From assembly GCF_000243235.1 (NCBI RefSeq), contig NZ_JH594606.1:3431709-3495708 (forward strand): DNA of 64,000 nt. Reading direction: 5' to 3'. The stretch is from Gillisia limnaea DSM 15749. Lineage in GTDB: Bacteria > Bacteroidota > Bacteroidia > Flavobacteriales > Flavobacteriaceae. Every line of letters starts with the position of its first letter. Position 1 is the stretch's first letter. The position numbers and the translations under genes were made by a program. Positions 43,741 to 51,725 of this stretch are shown in pieces. Under the pieces are notes generated by a model. That model did not search any database, was not told the origin of the DNA, and saw only the letters and a program-made list of their open reading frames with translations.

Positions 43741-44789
43741 GAATTTTCTTTGGAAGGATCTGAAACAGAAATTCGGGTTTTTGGCAAGCTTTCAGGATAA
43801 TTTTCTTTTAAAAATACCAGTAGATTTTCACGAATAAAGACGCGTAAATCCCAGGCAGTACCAGAATCTTTAGCACTCATGAGAGCACGTATTTCCACGG
43901 CTTTTTTAGTGGCCTTGGTTACCTGAAGCACATTGACTTTTTTATCCCAAAGGGGAGAACTTTCAAGTAATCTTGTGAGTTCTCCCCTTAATGCTTCAAA
44001 GGAGACCTCATAATCTGTATATATGAAAACCGTTCCAAGTATATCAGCCGACTGGCGGGTCCAGTTCTGGAAAGTATTTTCAATAAAATAGGTGGAAGGT
44101 ACTACGAGGCGGCGTTGATCCCATATTTTCACCACCACATACGTAAGATTGATCTCCTCTATTCGTCCCCATTCTCCATCTACAATTACAACATCATCCA
44201 TCCTTATGGGTTGCGTTATAGCGATTTGAATTCCTGCCAGGAGGGTGCCAATTGCCTTTTGTGCAGAAAAACCAATGATTATTCCCGCAATCCCTGCCGA
44301 TGTTAATACACTTACCCCTATAGAACGAATACTATCAAAGCTCATAAGTGCAATTCCCACGGCCATTATCACTATTATGAAAATAATGATCCGTTCCAGG
44401 ATCATAAATTGGGTATATATTTTCCGGGCACTTAAATTATCTTCCCTTGTTACATCGTAGTTTAGCAAAATTCGGGATTTCGCAATTTTCAGGGCGATTA
44501 TACTAAACCATGCAATACTAAGGATAAATCCTATTGTGCTAAGGCTTCCCAAAATCTCATAGGTGTAATCAAACCGGAAGAATTTACCTAAAATTGCAAA
44601 TTTAATTAAAAGGGAAGCAAGAAATACCAGCAAAGGGACCCCAATGCGATTCGCAAGATTCGCCGGAAGAATATTTTTGGGATCCTTACCTAATTTCTTA
44701 AGAATTTGGAAGATTATAATAAAGATTACCAAAAGGGTTACTATTCCACCCAAAAAATATTGAAGGACTTCAGGATCAATCGCATTCAT
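43737..44789 (-). CDS. MscS-family mechanosensitive ion channel
   Basis: 350 residues. Four or five membrane helices in the first 190 residues, the last being the pore-lining one (SVLTSAGIAGIIIGFSAQKAIGTLLAGIQIAI). Then the conserved beta domain (RMDDVVIVDGEWGRIEEINLTYVVVKIWDQRRLVVPSTYFIENTFQNWTR) and a C-terminal alpha/beta part. MscS channels release solutes on hypo-osmotic shock. Placement beside the trehalose genes makes an osmotic-balance cluster, although it is on the opposite strand from the GH15 gene and overlaps its stop by 4 bp. Confidence 0.92.
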   Translation of the reverse strand: MNAIDPEVLQYFLGGIVTLLVIFIIIFQILKKLGKDPKNILPANLANRIGVPLLVFLASLLIKFAILGKFFRFDYTYEILGSLSTIGFILSIAWFSIIALKIAKSRILLNYDVTREDNLSARKIYTQFMILERIIIFIIVIMAVGIALMSFDSIRSIGVSVLTSAGIAGIIIGFSAQKAIGTLLAGIQIAITQPIRMDDVVIVDGEWGRIEEINLTYVVVKIWDQRRLVVPSTYFIENTFQNWTRQSADILGTVFIYTDYEVSFEALRGELTRLLESSPLWDKKVNVLQVTKATKKAVEIRALMSAKDSGTAWDLRVFIRENLLVFLKENYPESLPKTRISVSDPSKENS

Positions 44790-44997
44790 ATTTCTGAAGA
44801 TTTTTTGTTCAAAAATTAAAGCTATTAAAAAATCACGTAGTATTCGATGTATATTTTGAAAAAAGGCAGGATGGTTTCATAAAAGAAGGGATTTCCAAAA
44901 ATCCTTATTTCCCAGATTCTCCGAAACCGAAGTTATCTGGGGAATTAAAATTCTTTTTAGAAATCCCCTAAATTAAAATCTCAATAAAGAGAAAAGC

Positions 44998-46812
44998 CTA
45001 GAAACAGTACTTATTTTCTGAAGTCAGTTTTTCTGCAATAGTATTTCTTAAAGCTACTACATTGGGTTGATTTTGATATTTGGTAAATCGTTTAAGCCCC
45101 ATTAACATCATTCGTTGTTCATCACCTTCAGCAAAAGAAACAATTCCTTCTTTAGCTTTTTGAGTGATCTTATCTACAGCATTATACAAATAAAGTTGAG
45201 ACATTGCAATTTGTTCTTTTTGAGTGTCCTCTCCAAGTCGGTTTGCATTCTTCTCGGTCCGTAAAATAGTGCTTTCTGCCATATAAATCTCAATTAAAAT
45301 ATCTGCAGAGGCTAATAGTAACTGTTGATGTTCTTCAAGTTCTGCACCAAATTTTTGAACGGCACTTCCGGCAACCATGAGAAATATTTTTTTCAAATTT
45401 TTAAGGATCTCTTTTTCTTCAGCAAACAATTCAGAATAATCTGGTTTGTCCATAGATGGAATACCTGTTAGTTCCTGACCTACTGCTGTGGCCGGGCCTA
45501 AAAGATCTACGTGTCCTTTCATCGCCTTTTTAACGAGCATTCCTACAGCGAGCATTCTGTTTATTTCATTGGTACCTTCATAAATACGTGGTATCCTGGC
45601 ATCTCTCCAGGCAGATTCCATAGGAGCATCGGCAGAAAAGCCCATACCTCCAAAAATTTGAATTCCTTCATCACTGCAATGCTGAATATCTTCTGAACAG
45701 GCAACTTTTAAAATAGAACATTCAATAGCATACTCTTCCACACTTTTAAGTTCGGCTTCAGAATGGGAATTTCCTTCTTCAACTCTTAAAGCTATCCTGT
45801 CTTCAATATTTTTGGAAGCACGATAAACGGCAGATTCCCCCGCATATGCAGCGGTGGCCATTTCGGCTAATTTTAATTTGATAGCTCCAAATTTTGCGAT
45901 AGCCGTATTGAACTGTACGCGTTCATTGGCATATTTCACAGATCCATCAATAACCCTTCTTTGTGCATCTAAACAAGCTCCAGCCAGTTTAATGCGCCCA
46001 ATATTTAAAACATTCATAGCGATCTTGAATCCATCACCTCTTTCAGCAAGCAAATTTTCTACAGGAACTTTTGTTTCATTAAAAAACACCTGACGTGTAG
46101 ATGAGGAGTGTATCCCTAGTTTCTTTTCTTCTTCGCCAAGGCTAATTCCGTTAGGATTCTCTTTGTCATACTCCACTATAAAACCTGTGATGTATTTATC
46201 GTCTTCAATTCTGGCAAAAACTATAAACGTACCTGCAAATCCAGCATTGGAGATCCACATTTTTTGTCCGGTTATGCTATAGTATTTTCCATCTTCAGAA
46301 AGTACTGCTTTTGTCTTCCCGGAATTCGCATCACTTCCCGCTCCGGGCTCAGTAAGGCAATAGGCTCCAAAAACTTCCCCTGTTGCCAGTTTTGGGACAT
46401 ATTTTTTCTTCTGCTCCTCGGTTCCATAAAGGGTAATAGGCATTGTTCCAATTCCTGTATGTGCCCCAAATGCAGTGGCAATAGATCCTGTTGCTCCCGA
46501 AATATAGTCACAAACCAACATGGTAGATACAAATCCCATTCCCAGTCCGTCATATTCTTCCGGTACTGAAACTCCAAGAAAACCAAGTTCTCCTGCTTTT
46601 TCCATGATCTCTTGAGTAAGAGCATAATTTTTTTTCTCAAACTCTTCTTTCTTCGGCCAGACTTCGCGGTCTATAAATTCCATAACCGAATCTTTCATCA
46701 TCTCTTGCTCCTCATTAAAATCTTCAGGAGTAAAAATATCTTCAGCTTTGGTTTCTTTTACCAGGAACTGTCCGCCACGGATCAATTGTGTTTTTTGTGT
46801 TTCTGTGCTCAT
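44998..46812 (-). CDS. fadE: Acyl-CoA dehydrogenase (long-chain type)
   Basis: 604 residues. Acyl-CoA dehydrogenase fold in residues 25-430: GAYCLTEPGAGSDANSGKT and KMWISNAGFAGTFIVFARI (FAD site), GMGFSADAPMESAWRDARIPRIYEGTNEINRML with the catalytic-base Glu. A C-terminal extension of about 170 residues resembles very-long-chain dehydrogenases and Bacillus FadE. It performs the first step of beta-oxidation, forming trans-2-enoyl-CoA. Last gene of the operon marR, HAD-ECH fusion, four-helix gene, thiolase, dehydrogenase, an order recalling the Bacillus fadNAE operon. A 163-bp repeat-bearing gap separates it from the thiolase gene. Confidence 0.94.
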   Translation of the reverse strand: MSTETQKTQLIRGGQFLVKETKAEDIFTPEDFNEEQEMMKDSVMEFIDREVWPKKEEFEKKNYALTQEIMEKAGELGFLGVSVPEEYDGLGMGFVSTMLVCDYISGATGSIATAFGAHTGIGTMPITLYGTEEQKKKYVPKLATGEVFGAYCLTEPGAGSDANSGKTKAVLSEDGKYYSITGQKMWISNAGFAGTFIVFARIEDDKYITGFIVEYDKENPNGISLGEEEKKLGIHSSSTRQVFFNETKVPVENLLAERGDGFKIAMNVLNIGRIKLAGACLDAQRRVIDGSVKYANERVQFNTAIAKFGAIKLKLAEMATAAYAGESAVYRASKNIEDRIALRVEEGNSHSEAELKSVEEYAIECSILKVACSEDIQHCSDEGIQIFGGMGFSADAPMESAWRDARIPRIYEGTNEINRMLAVGMLVKKAMKGHVDLLGPATAVGQELTGIPSMDKPDYSELFAEEKEILKNLKKIFLMVAGSAVQKFGAELEEHQQLLLASADILIEIYMAESTILRTEKNANRLGEDTQKEQIAMSQLYLYNAVDKITQKAKEGIVSFAEGDEQRMMLMGLKRFTKYQNQPNVVALRNTIAEKLTSENKYCF

Positions 46813-46821
46813 TCTTATTTA

Positions 46822-46961
46822 GATATTAGATTTGAGACGTTAGATTTAAGAAATCAAAATCTCATTATATTTATATTATGTTTGTTTTTTTTCAAAAAGT
46901 AAAATATTAGAAAAACTATCTTTTTCAATTGGCATGATCCTGAAATCTCAATTCTAATATC
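46822..46961. repeat. Inverted repeats flanking the fadA-fadE gap
   Basis: GATATTAGATTTGAGA (46822-46837) and the reverse complement of 46946-46961 (GATATTAGAATTGAGA) agree at 15 of 16 positions. The intervening 108 bp have no ORF. The repeats nearly bound the whole intergenic stretch. Confidence 0.65.
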
Positions 46962-46975
46962 TCATTTCTCACGTC

Positions 46976-48169
46976 TTAATTAAAAAACTCATAAACCCCG
47001 GCTGCTCCTTGTCCTGTTCCTACGCACATAGTAACCATAGCGTATTTATTTTTAAGGTCACGTTTTCGCATTTCATCAAAAATTTGGACTGAAAGTTTAG
47101 CTCCGGTGCACCCAAGAGGATGTCCCATTGCAATGGCACCACCGTTTACATTTACCAGGCTTTGATCCAAACCTAATTCCCGCATCACCGCAAGGGACTG
47201 GGAAGCAAATGCTTCATTTAATTCTATAAGTGCAATATCATCTTGTTTTAATCCTGCTTGTTTTAAAGCTTTCGGAATTGCGTAAACCGGTCCTATTCCC
47301 ATAATCCTTGGTTCAACTCCTACCGGGGCGTAACTTACCAGTCTTGCAATTGGTTCCAGATTGAGTTCTTTGACCATTTCCTCACTCATCACCATCACAA
47401 ATGCAGCACCGTCACTCATTTGCGAGGAATTCCCAGCGGTTACGCTTCCACCTTCGGCAAATACAGGTCGAAGTGTACCCAGAACTTCTTTAGAAGTATC
47501 GGCACGGGGTCCTTCATCTGTATTTATGGTATAAGATCTGGTTTGTTTTTTACCGTTTTCATCAACGTAGGTTTGATCTATATTAATTGGAACTATCTGT
47601 TCTTTAAAACGGTTTGTTTCCTGTGCTTTTAAGGCCTTTTTATGGGAATTAAAAGCAAATTCATCCTGATCTTCCCTGCTGACATTATATTTATTGGCAA
47701 CAGCTTCTGCAGTAAGTCCCATTCCCCAATAATAATCTTCATTTCCTTCTTTGGCAAGCTTATAATCCGGTACAGGTTTATAACCTCCCATAGGAATATA
47801 ACTCATGCTTTCTGCTCCTCCGGCGATTATACAGTCTGCCATTCCGCTTTGGATCTTAGCAGATGCAATCGCGATAGTTTCCAATCCAGAAGCGCAATAT
47901 CTGTTCACGGTCATTCCCGGAACATCTTCAATCTTTAATCCCATAAGAGAGATAAACCGACCTACATTCAGTCCTTGTTCTGCCTCTGGCATGGCATTTC
48001 CAACGATCACGTCATCAATGCGTTTTTTATCAAAATCCGGCAGTTGCTCCATCATATAATTGATGGTTTCTGCCGCCATTTCATCGGGTCTTTTGAATCT
48101 GAACACTCCGCGGGGAGCTTTTCCCACAGCTGTTCTATATGCTTTTACGATGTATGCTGTTCTTGTCAT
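46976..48169 (-). CDS. fadA: Acetyl-CoA acyltransferase (3-ketoacyl-CoA thiolase)
   Basis: 397 residues, the usual thiolase length. Active-site Cys in MTVNRYCASGLETIAIA (about residue 91), NEAFASQ around 340, the catalytic His in GGAIAMGHPLGCTGAK (about 352) and the second Cys in VTMCVGTGQGAAGVYEF. It cleaves 3-ketoacyl-CoA to acetyl-CoA and a shortened acyl-CoA in the cytoplasm, partnering the HAD-ECH fusion encoded upstream. A four-helix-bundle gene sits between them. Confidence 0.95.
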   Translation of the reverse strand: MTRTAYIVKAYRTAVGKAPRGVFRFKRPDEMAAETINYMMEQLPDFDKKRIDDVIVGNAMPEAEQGLNVGRFISLMGLKIEDVPGMTVNRYCASGLETIAIASAKIQSGMADCIIAGGAESMSYIPMGGYKPVPDYKLAKEGNEDYYWGMGLTAEAVANKYNVSREDQDEFAFNSHKKALKAQETNRFKEQIVPINIDQTYVDENGKKQTRSYTINTDEGPRADTSKEVLGTLRPVFAEGGSVTAGNSSQMSDGAAFVMVMSEEMVKELNLEPIARLVSYAPVGVEPRIMGIGPVYAIPKALKQAGLKQDDIALIELNEAFASQSLAVMRELGLDQSLVNVNGGAIAMGHPLGCTGAKLSVQIFDEMRKRDLKNKYAMVTMCVGTGQGAAGVYEFFN

Positions 48170-48182
48170 TGTATGTTGTATT

Positions 48183-48623
48183 TTGTATAGTGTATATTGA
48201 AATTCATTGTTTGTTGTATAGTGTATATTGAACTTTGTTATTGCTTATAATGTAGATTGTAATTTGATTATCATATTCTGAATATAATGAACTTCCTCTT
48301 CTAATTTTTGAAAATCAATAGCATTAATATAATCGATATTTTTGCAAATAATTAATTGTGTTTCAAATTCAAATGCAGAGCCAAGAGCTATTCCTAGGAA
48401 ATTAGAGAAATCCTTATTTGATTTTCTGCCACAACCTTCAGCTATATTTGAAGGAACAGAAACTGCAGACCTGCGAATTTGTGATGTTAGGCCGTAAATT
48501 TCTTCTTTTGGAAAAGTCATACTTTTTAAATAAGTATCTGTCACTAAATCAATAGCTTTCTGCCATACTTTCAACTCTTTAAAATAGTTCATCTTAGTTC
48601 ATTATACATTCTACACTATACAA
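48183..48623. repeat. Repeats flanking the four-helix-bundle gene inside the fad operon
   Basis: TTGTATAGTGTATATTGAA occurs twice in direct orientation (48183-48201 and 48214-48232) downstream of the small gene. TACACTATACAA at 48612-48623, upstream of the gene, is the exact reverse complement of the first 12 bases. The gene is thus bracketed by inverted copies, looking like an inserted cassette. Confidence 0.65.
48245..48592 (-). CDS. Four-helix bundle protein, S23 / rRNA intervening-sequence type
   Basis: 115 residues matching the S23-like four-helix bundle family (PF05635): FKELKVWQKAIDLVTDTYLK, LTSQIRRSAVSVPSNIAEGCGRKSNKDFSNFLGIALGSAFEFETQLIIC. Relatives are encoded in intervening sequences of 23S rRNA genes or beside diversity-generating retroelements; the function is unclear. 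Here it stands inside a beta-oxidation operon, between the HAD-ECH fusion and thiolase genes, on the same strand. Flanking repeats suggest it came in as a unit. No reverse transcriptase or variable repeat is nearby. Confidence 0.9.
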   Translation of the reverse strand: MNYFKELKVWQKAIDLVTDTYLKSMTFPKEEIYGLTSQIRRSAVSVPSNIAEGCGRKSNKDFSNFLGIALGSAFEFETQLIICKNIDYINAIDFQKLEEEVHYIQNMIIKLQSTL

Positions 48624-51029
48624 TCAATTCCGTAATGGTTTCCCTTTCTTGATCATATGCTCCAGTCTTTCCAGAGTTTTTCGTTCCCCTGTAAGGGAAA
48701 GAAAAGCTTCTCTTTCTAGATCCAGCAAATATTGTTCGCTTACATAGGAAGCTTCTGAAAGATCTCCCCCGGCCATTACATAAGCCAGTTTGTTGGCGAT
48801 TTTCTTATCGTGTTCACTTATATATTTTCCGGCGAACATTTGATCTGTTCCTACTAAAAAGGCACCCAGTGCTTGTTTTCCAAGAACTTTAATATCTGTT
48901 CGCATTATAGGTTTGGTGTATCCATTTTCAGCGATTAGCAATGCATGCTTTTTAGCGATTGCCAATTGTCTATCTGGATTCACAACTACAATATCTTTTC
49001 CTTTTTGAAGGATATTCAGGTCGTAGGCTTCATATGCTGAAGTTGATACCTTTGCCATACCTATCGTGAGGAAATGGGCTCTCAAACGGTTTAATTCCAC
49101 ATCATCCTTATGAAAAGTATCTGCAGCCCTTAAGGTCATTTCCTTGGAACCACCTCCTCCGGGAATAACACCAACGCCAAATTCCACAAGGCCTATATAG
49201 GTTTCAGCCGCGGCTACTACCATATCTGCGTGCATGGAAAGTTCACAACCTCCGCCAAGGGTCATCGCATGTGGAGCGGCTACAGTTGGGATGGATGAAT
49301 AACGCATTCGCATCATAGTATCCTGGAAATATTTAATAGCTGCATTAAGCTCGTCATACTCCTGTTCTACAGCCATCATAAAGATCATCCCGATATTGGC
49401 CCCTACAGAGAAGTTTTGTCCGTTATTAGCAACTACAAGTCCCTGATAATCTCTTTCAGCGATGTCCAGTGCTTTATTCAAGCCATCTAGGACATCACCT
49501 CCAATGGAATTCATTTTACTCCGGAATTCCACGTTTAAGATCCCGTCGCCAAGATCTTCCACAACAACACCGCTGTTCTTAAATACCTGTTTCGATTCCC
49601 GAATGTTATCCAGAATTATAAAGGCATCCTGTCCGGGTACTTTTAACTGTTCTTTTTTAGGAATATCATAATAATACGTATTGGCATTTTTTACCGTATA
49701 GAAGCTTTTTTCATCTTTTTCAAGCATTTCATTTACCCACGGAGCAGGTTTGAAACCTTCTTCCTTCATCATTTCTATACCCTTCTCAACTCCTATGGCA
49801 TCCCATATTTGAAAAGGCCCGTGTTCCCATCCAAAACCGGCTTTCATCGCATCATCTATCTTATAAAGCTCATCGGTTATTTCCGGAATTCTATTGGAAA
49901 CGTACGCAAATAATGCCGACAAATTTTTTCTGTAAAACTCTCCGGCTTTGTCCTTGCCATTGATAAGAACTTTAAAACGATCTTCAACCTTTTCGATGGT
50001 TTTGGTTTGTTCCAGCGTAGCGAAATTCGCTTTTTTCCCTGAACGGTATTCCATCGTATTTAGATCCAGCGACTGAATTTCGCTGGAACCATCTTTATTC
50101 TTTATTTTTTTATAAAAACCTTGTCCGCTTTTACTTCCAAACCATTCATTCTCTACCATAGTGCCTATAAAGTCCGGCAGGGCAAATAAGTCGTGTTGCT
50201 CATCTGCAGGGACACCTTTATGTAACCCATTGGCAACGTGTACCAACGTATCAAGACCTACGACATCAACGGTTCGAAAAGTGGCAGATTTAGGCCTTCC
50301 TATCACTGGACCGGTAAGCTTGTCTACTTCTTCAATTGTAAGATCCATTTCTTTCACCATATGAAAGAGGCTCATAATGCTAAAAATACCAACCCTGTTT
50401 CCAATAAAAGCCGGAGTATCTTTTGCTACCACAGAAGTTTTTCCAAGAAATTTCTCGCCGTATTCATTCAGGAATGCCAGAACTTCTTCTGAGGTATCAG
50501 GTCCCGGAATAATTTCGAATAATCTTAAATATCGTGGCGGATTGAAAAAGTGAGTTCCGCAGAAATGTTTTTTGAAATCCTCACTCCGGCCTTCATTCAT
50601 TTGCTGAATTGGAATTCCGGAAGTATTGGAAGAAATAAGAGTTCCTTTTTTTCGATGTTTTTCCAAATCATCAAAAACTTTCTTTTTAATGTCCAGGCGT
50701 TCAACCACCACTTCAATGATCCAGTCTGCTTCTGAAATTTTTGAAATATCATCCTGAAGATTCCCGGTTTCAATTCTTTTAGCAAAATCCTGATGATAGA
50801 TAGGGGAGGGCTTAGATTTTAAAGAAGCCTGTAAAGAGTCATTTACCAGTCTGTTCCTTACTTGTTTATCTTCCAGCGTTAATCCTTTTTTCTTTTCCTG
50901 ATCATTTAGTTCCCTTGGGATGATATCCAGAAGCAATACCTCCACGCCAATATTGGCAAAATGGCAGGCTATACCGCTTCCCATGATCCCGGAACCAATG
51001 ATTGCAACTTTGTTGATTCTTCGTTTCAT
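48624..51029 (-). CDS. fadN: 3-hydroxyacyl-CoA dehydrogenase / enoyl-CoA hydratase fusion (FadN-type order)
   Basis: 801 residues. The dehydrogenase comes first: NAD-binding VAIIGSGIMGSGIACHFANIG at 8-28, FCGTHFFNPPRYLRLFEIIPG with the catalytic His, and VAKDTPAFIGNRVG. The hydratase/crotonase domain follows at about 500-700 (GANIGMIFMM, TLGGGCELSMHADMVVAA, GVGVIPGGGGSKE). This order is that of Bacillus FadN and opposite to E. coli FadB/FadJ. It hydrates the enoyl-CoA and oxidises the resulting 3-hydroxyacyl-CoA. It lies 77 bp after the marR gene. The symbol rests on architecture and operon order. Confidence 0.92.
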   Translation of the reverse strand: MKRRINKVAIIGSGIMGSGIACHFANIGVEVLLLDIIPRELNDQEKKKGLTLEDKQVRNRLVNDSLQASLKSKPSPIYHQDFAKRIETGNLQDDISKISEADWIIEVVVERLDIKKKVFDDLEKHRKKGTLISSNTSGIPIQQMNEGRSEDFKKHFCGTHFFNPPRYLRLFEIIPGPDTSEEVLAFLNEYGEKFLGKTSVVAKDTPAFIGNRVGIFSIMSLFHMVKEMDLTIEEVDKLTGPVIGRPKSATFRTVDVVGLDTLVHVANGLHKGVPADEQHDLFALPDFIGTMVENEWFGSKSGQGFYKKIKNKDGSSEIQSLDLNTMEYRSGKKANFATLEQTKTIEKVEDRFKVLINGKDKAGEFYRKNLSALFAYVSNRIPEITDELYKIDDAMKAGFGWEHGPFQIWDAIGVEKGIEMMKEEGFKPAPWVNEMLEKDEKSFYTVKNANTYYYDIPKKEQLKVPGQDAFIILDNIRESKQVFKNSGVVVEDLGDGILNVEFRSKMNSIGGDVLDGLNKALDIAERDYQGLVVANNGQNFSVGANIGMIFMMAVEQEYDELNAAIKYFQDTMMRMRYSSIPTVAAPHAMTLGGGCELSMHADMVVAAAETYIGLVEFGVGVIPGGGGSKEMTLRAADTFHKDDVELNRLRAHFLTIGMAKVSTSAYEAYDLNILQKGKDIVVVNPDRQLAIAKKHALLIAENGYTKPIMRTDIKVLGKQALGAFLVGTDQMFAGKYISEHDKKIANKLAYVMAGGDLSEASYVSEQYLLDLEREAFLSLTGERKTLERLEHMIKKGKPLRN

Positions 51030-51106
51030 AGAGTAAGTTTTATTATAATTTTTAATATGAATTTCTTACCGCCAAATAATTTGGAGGAATTAGATGTATT
51101 TGCTTT

Positions 51107-51553
51107 TTATTTTAAACTCGGATCGTAGATTTTTTTTTCAACAATCAGATCTGTGATGGTTTTTGCTACTTTTATAAATGTTTTGAGATCTTTTTCCGGC
51201 ACTGAGCTCTTAACTACCTCATCAAACCTTAGAACTACGCCTTTGGAATATTCCCTCATCTCTTGCCCGAAAGGCGTTAAATAAAGCAACACACTTCTAC
51301 CATCCTTTGGATTTTTCCTGCGAACAATAAGTCCTTTTTCCTCCATAGATTTTAGAATACGGGATAAGCTTGTTGCTTCCATTCCCATTTTTGGACCTAA
51401 AGAAGTGGAGGGGGTGCCCTTTTCCGGATCGATACTTAAAAGCGCGAAACCGGTTGCCATCGTGCTACCAGCTTTACCAGCTTCCTCATTATACATTTTT
51501 GATACGGCCATCCAGGTGGCTCGCAAAACATAATCGATGGTTTTTTCCTTCAT
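51107..51553 (-). CDS. MarR-family transcriptional regulator
   Basis: 148 residues from ATG 51553; a TTG two codons upstream is also in frame. Winged helix with recognition region GMEATSLSRILKSMEEKGLIVRRKNPKDGRSVLLYLTPFG, as in MarR proteins. First gene of the beta-oxidation operon on the minus strand. A 12-bp perfect palindrome (TATGCGCGCATA, 51592-51603) sits in its promoter, just upstream of a TAACTTTG -7 box, which suggests that it represses itself and the fad genes. The natural effector is probably an acyl-CoA, by analogy; not visible in sequence. Confidence 0.92.
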   Translation of the reverse strand: MKEKTIDYVLRATWMAVSKMYNEEAGKAGSTMATGFALLSIDPEKGTPSTSLGPKMGMEATSLSRILKSMEEKGLIVRRKNPKDGRSVLLYLTPFGQEMREYSKGVVLRFDEVVKSSVPEKDLKTFIKVAKTITDLIVEKKIYDPSLK

Positions 51554-51572
51554 TCCCAATAATGATTAAGCT

Positions 51573-51580
51573 CAAAGTTA
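51573..51580 (-). promoter_or_regulatory. -7 box (TAACTTTG) of the marR-fad operon
   Basis: Exact TAnnTTTG match on the minus strand, giving a leader of about 15 nt to the marR ATG. Confidence 0.65.
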
Positions 51581-51591
51581 AGAAAAAATAC

Positions 51592-51603
51592 TATGCGCGC
51601 ATA
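51592..51603. promoter_or_regulatory. Candidate MarR operator palindrome
   Basis: TATGCGCGCATA is a perfect palindrome, GC-rich against an AT-rich background. It lies between about 12 and 24 bp upstream of the -7 box, overlapping the expected -33 element. Confidence 0.6.
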
Positions 51604-51664
51604 ATAAAATGAGGTGATTTTTTTATTAATAGAAAAGAATACTTCTAAAATTACATTAAAGCCA

Positions 51665-51693
51665 TAAAAAAACTCCTCAAAATGTGAGGAGTT
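51665..51693 (-). terminator. Terminator of fadD
   Basis: Stem AACTCCTCA (51671-51679) / TGAGGAGTT (51685-51693) followed by a T7 run on the minus strand, about 30 bp after the fadD stop. It separates fadD from the marR operon. Confidence 0.87.
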
Positions 51694-51725
51694 TAACAGG
51701 TATTGAAAGTATATGATGCGAATTC

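Noticed and set aside
44881-44941. Hairpins GGATTT/AAATCC and CCCAGAT/ATCTGGG after fadE as terminator
   Set aside because: No T run on the minus strand follows either stem; a termination role could not be supported.
48245-48592. Diversity-generating retroelement accessory protein (Avd-like)
   Set aside because: The family is related, but there is no reverse transcriptase, template repeat or variable repeat in the window.
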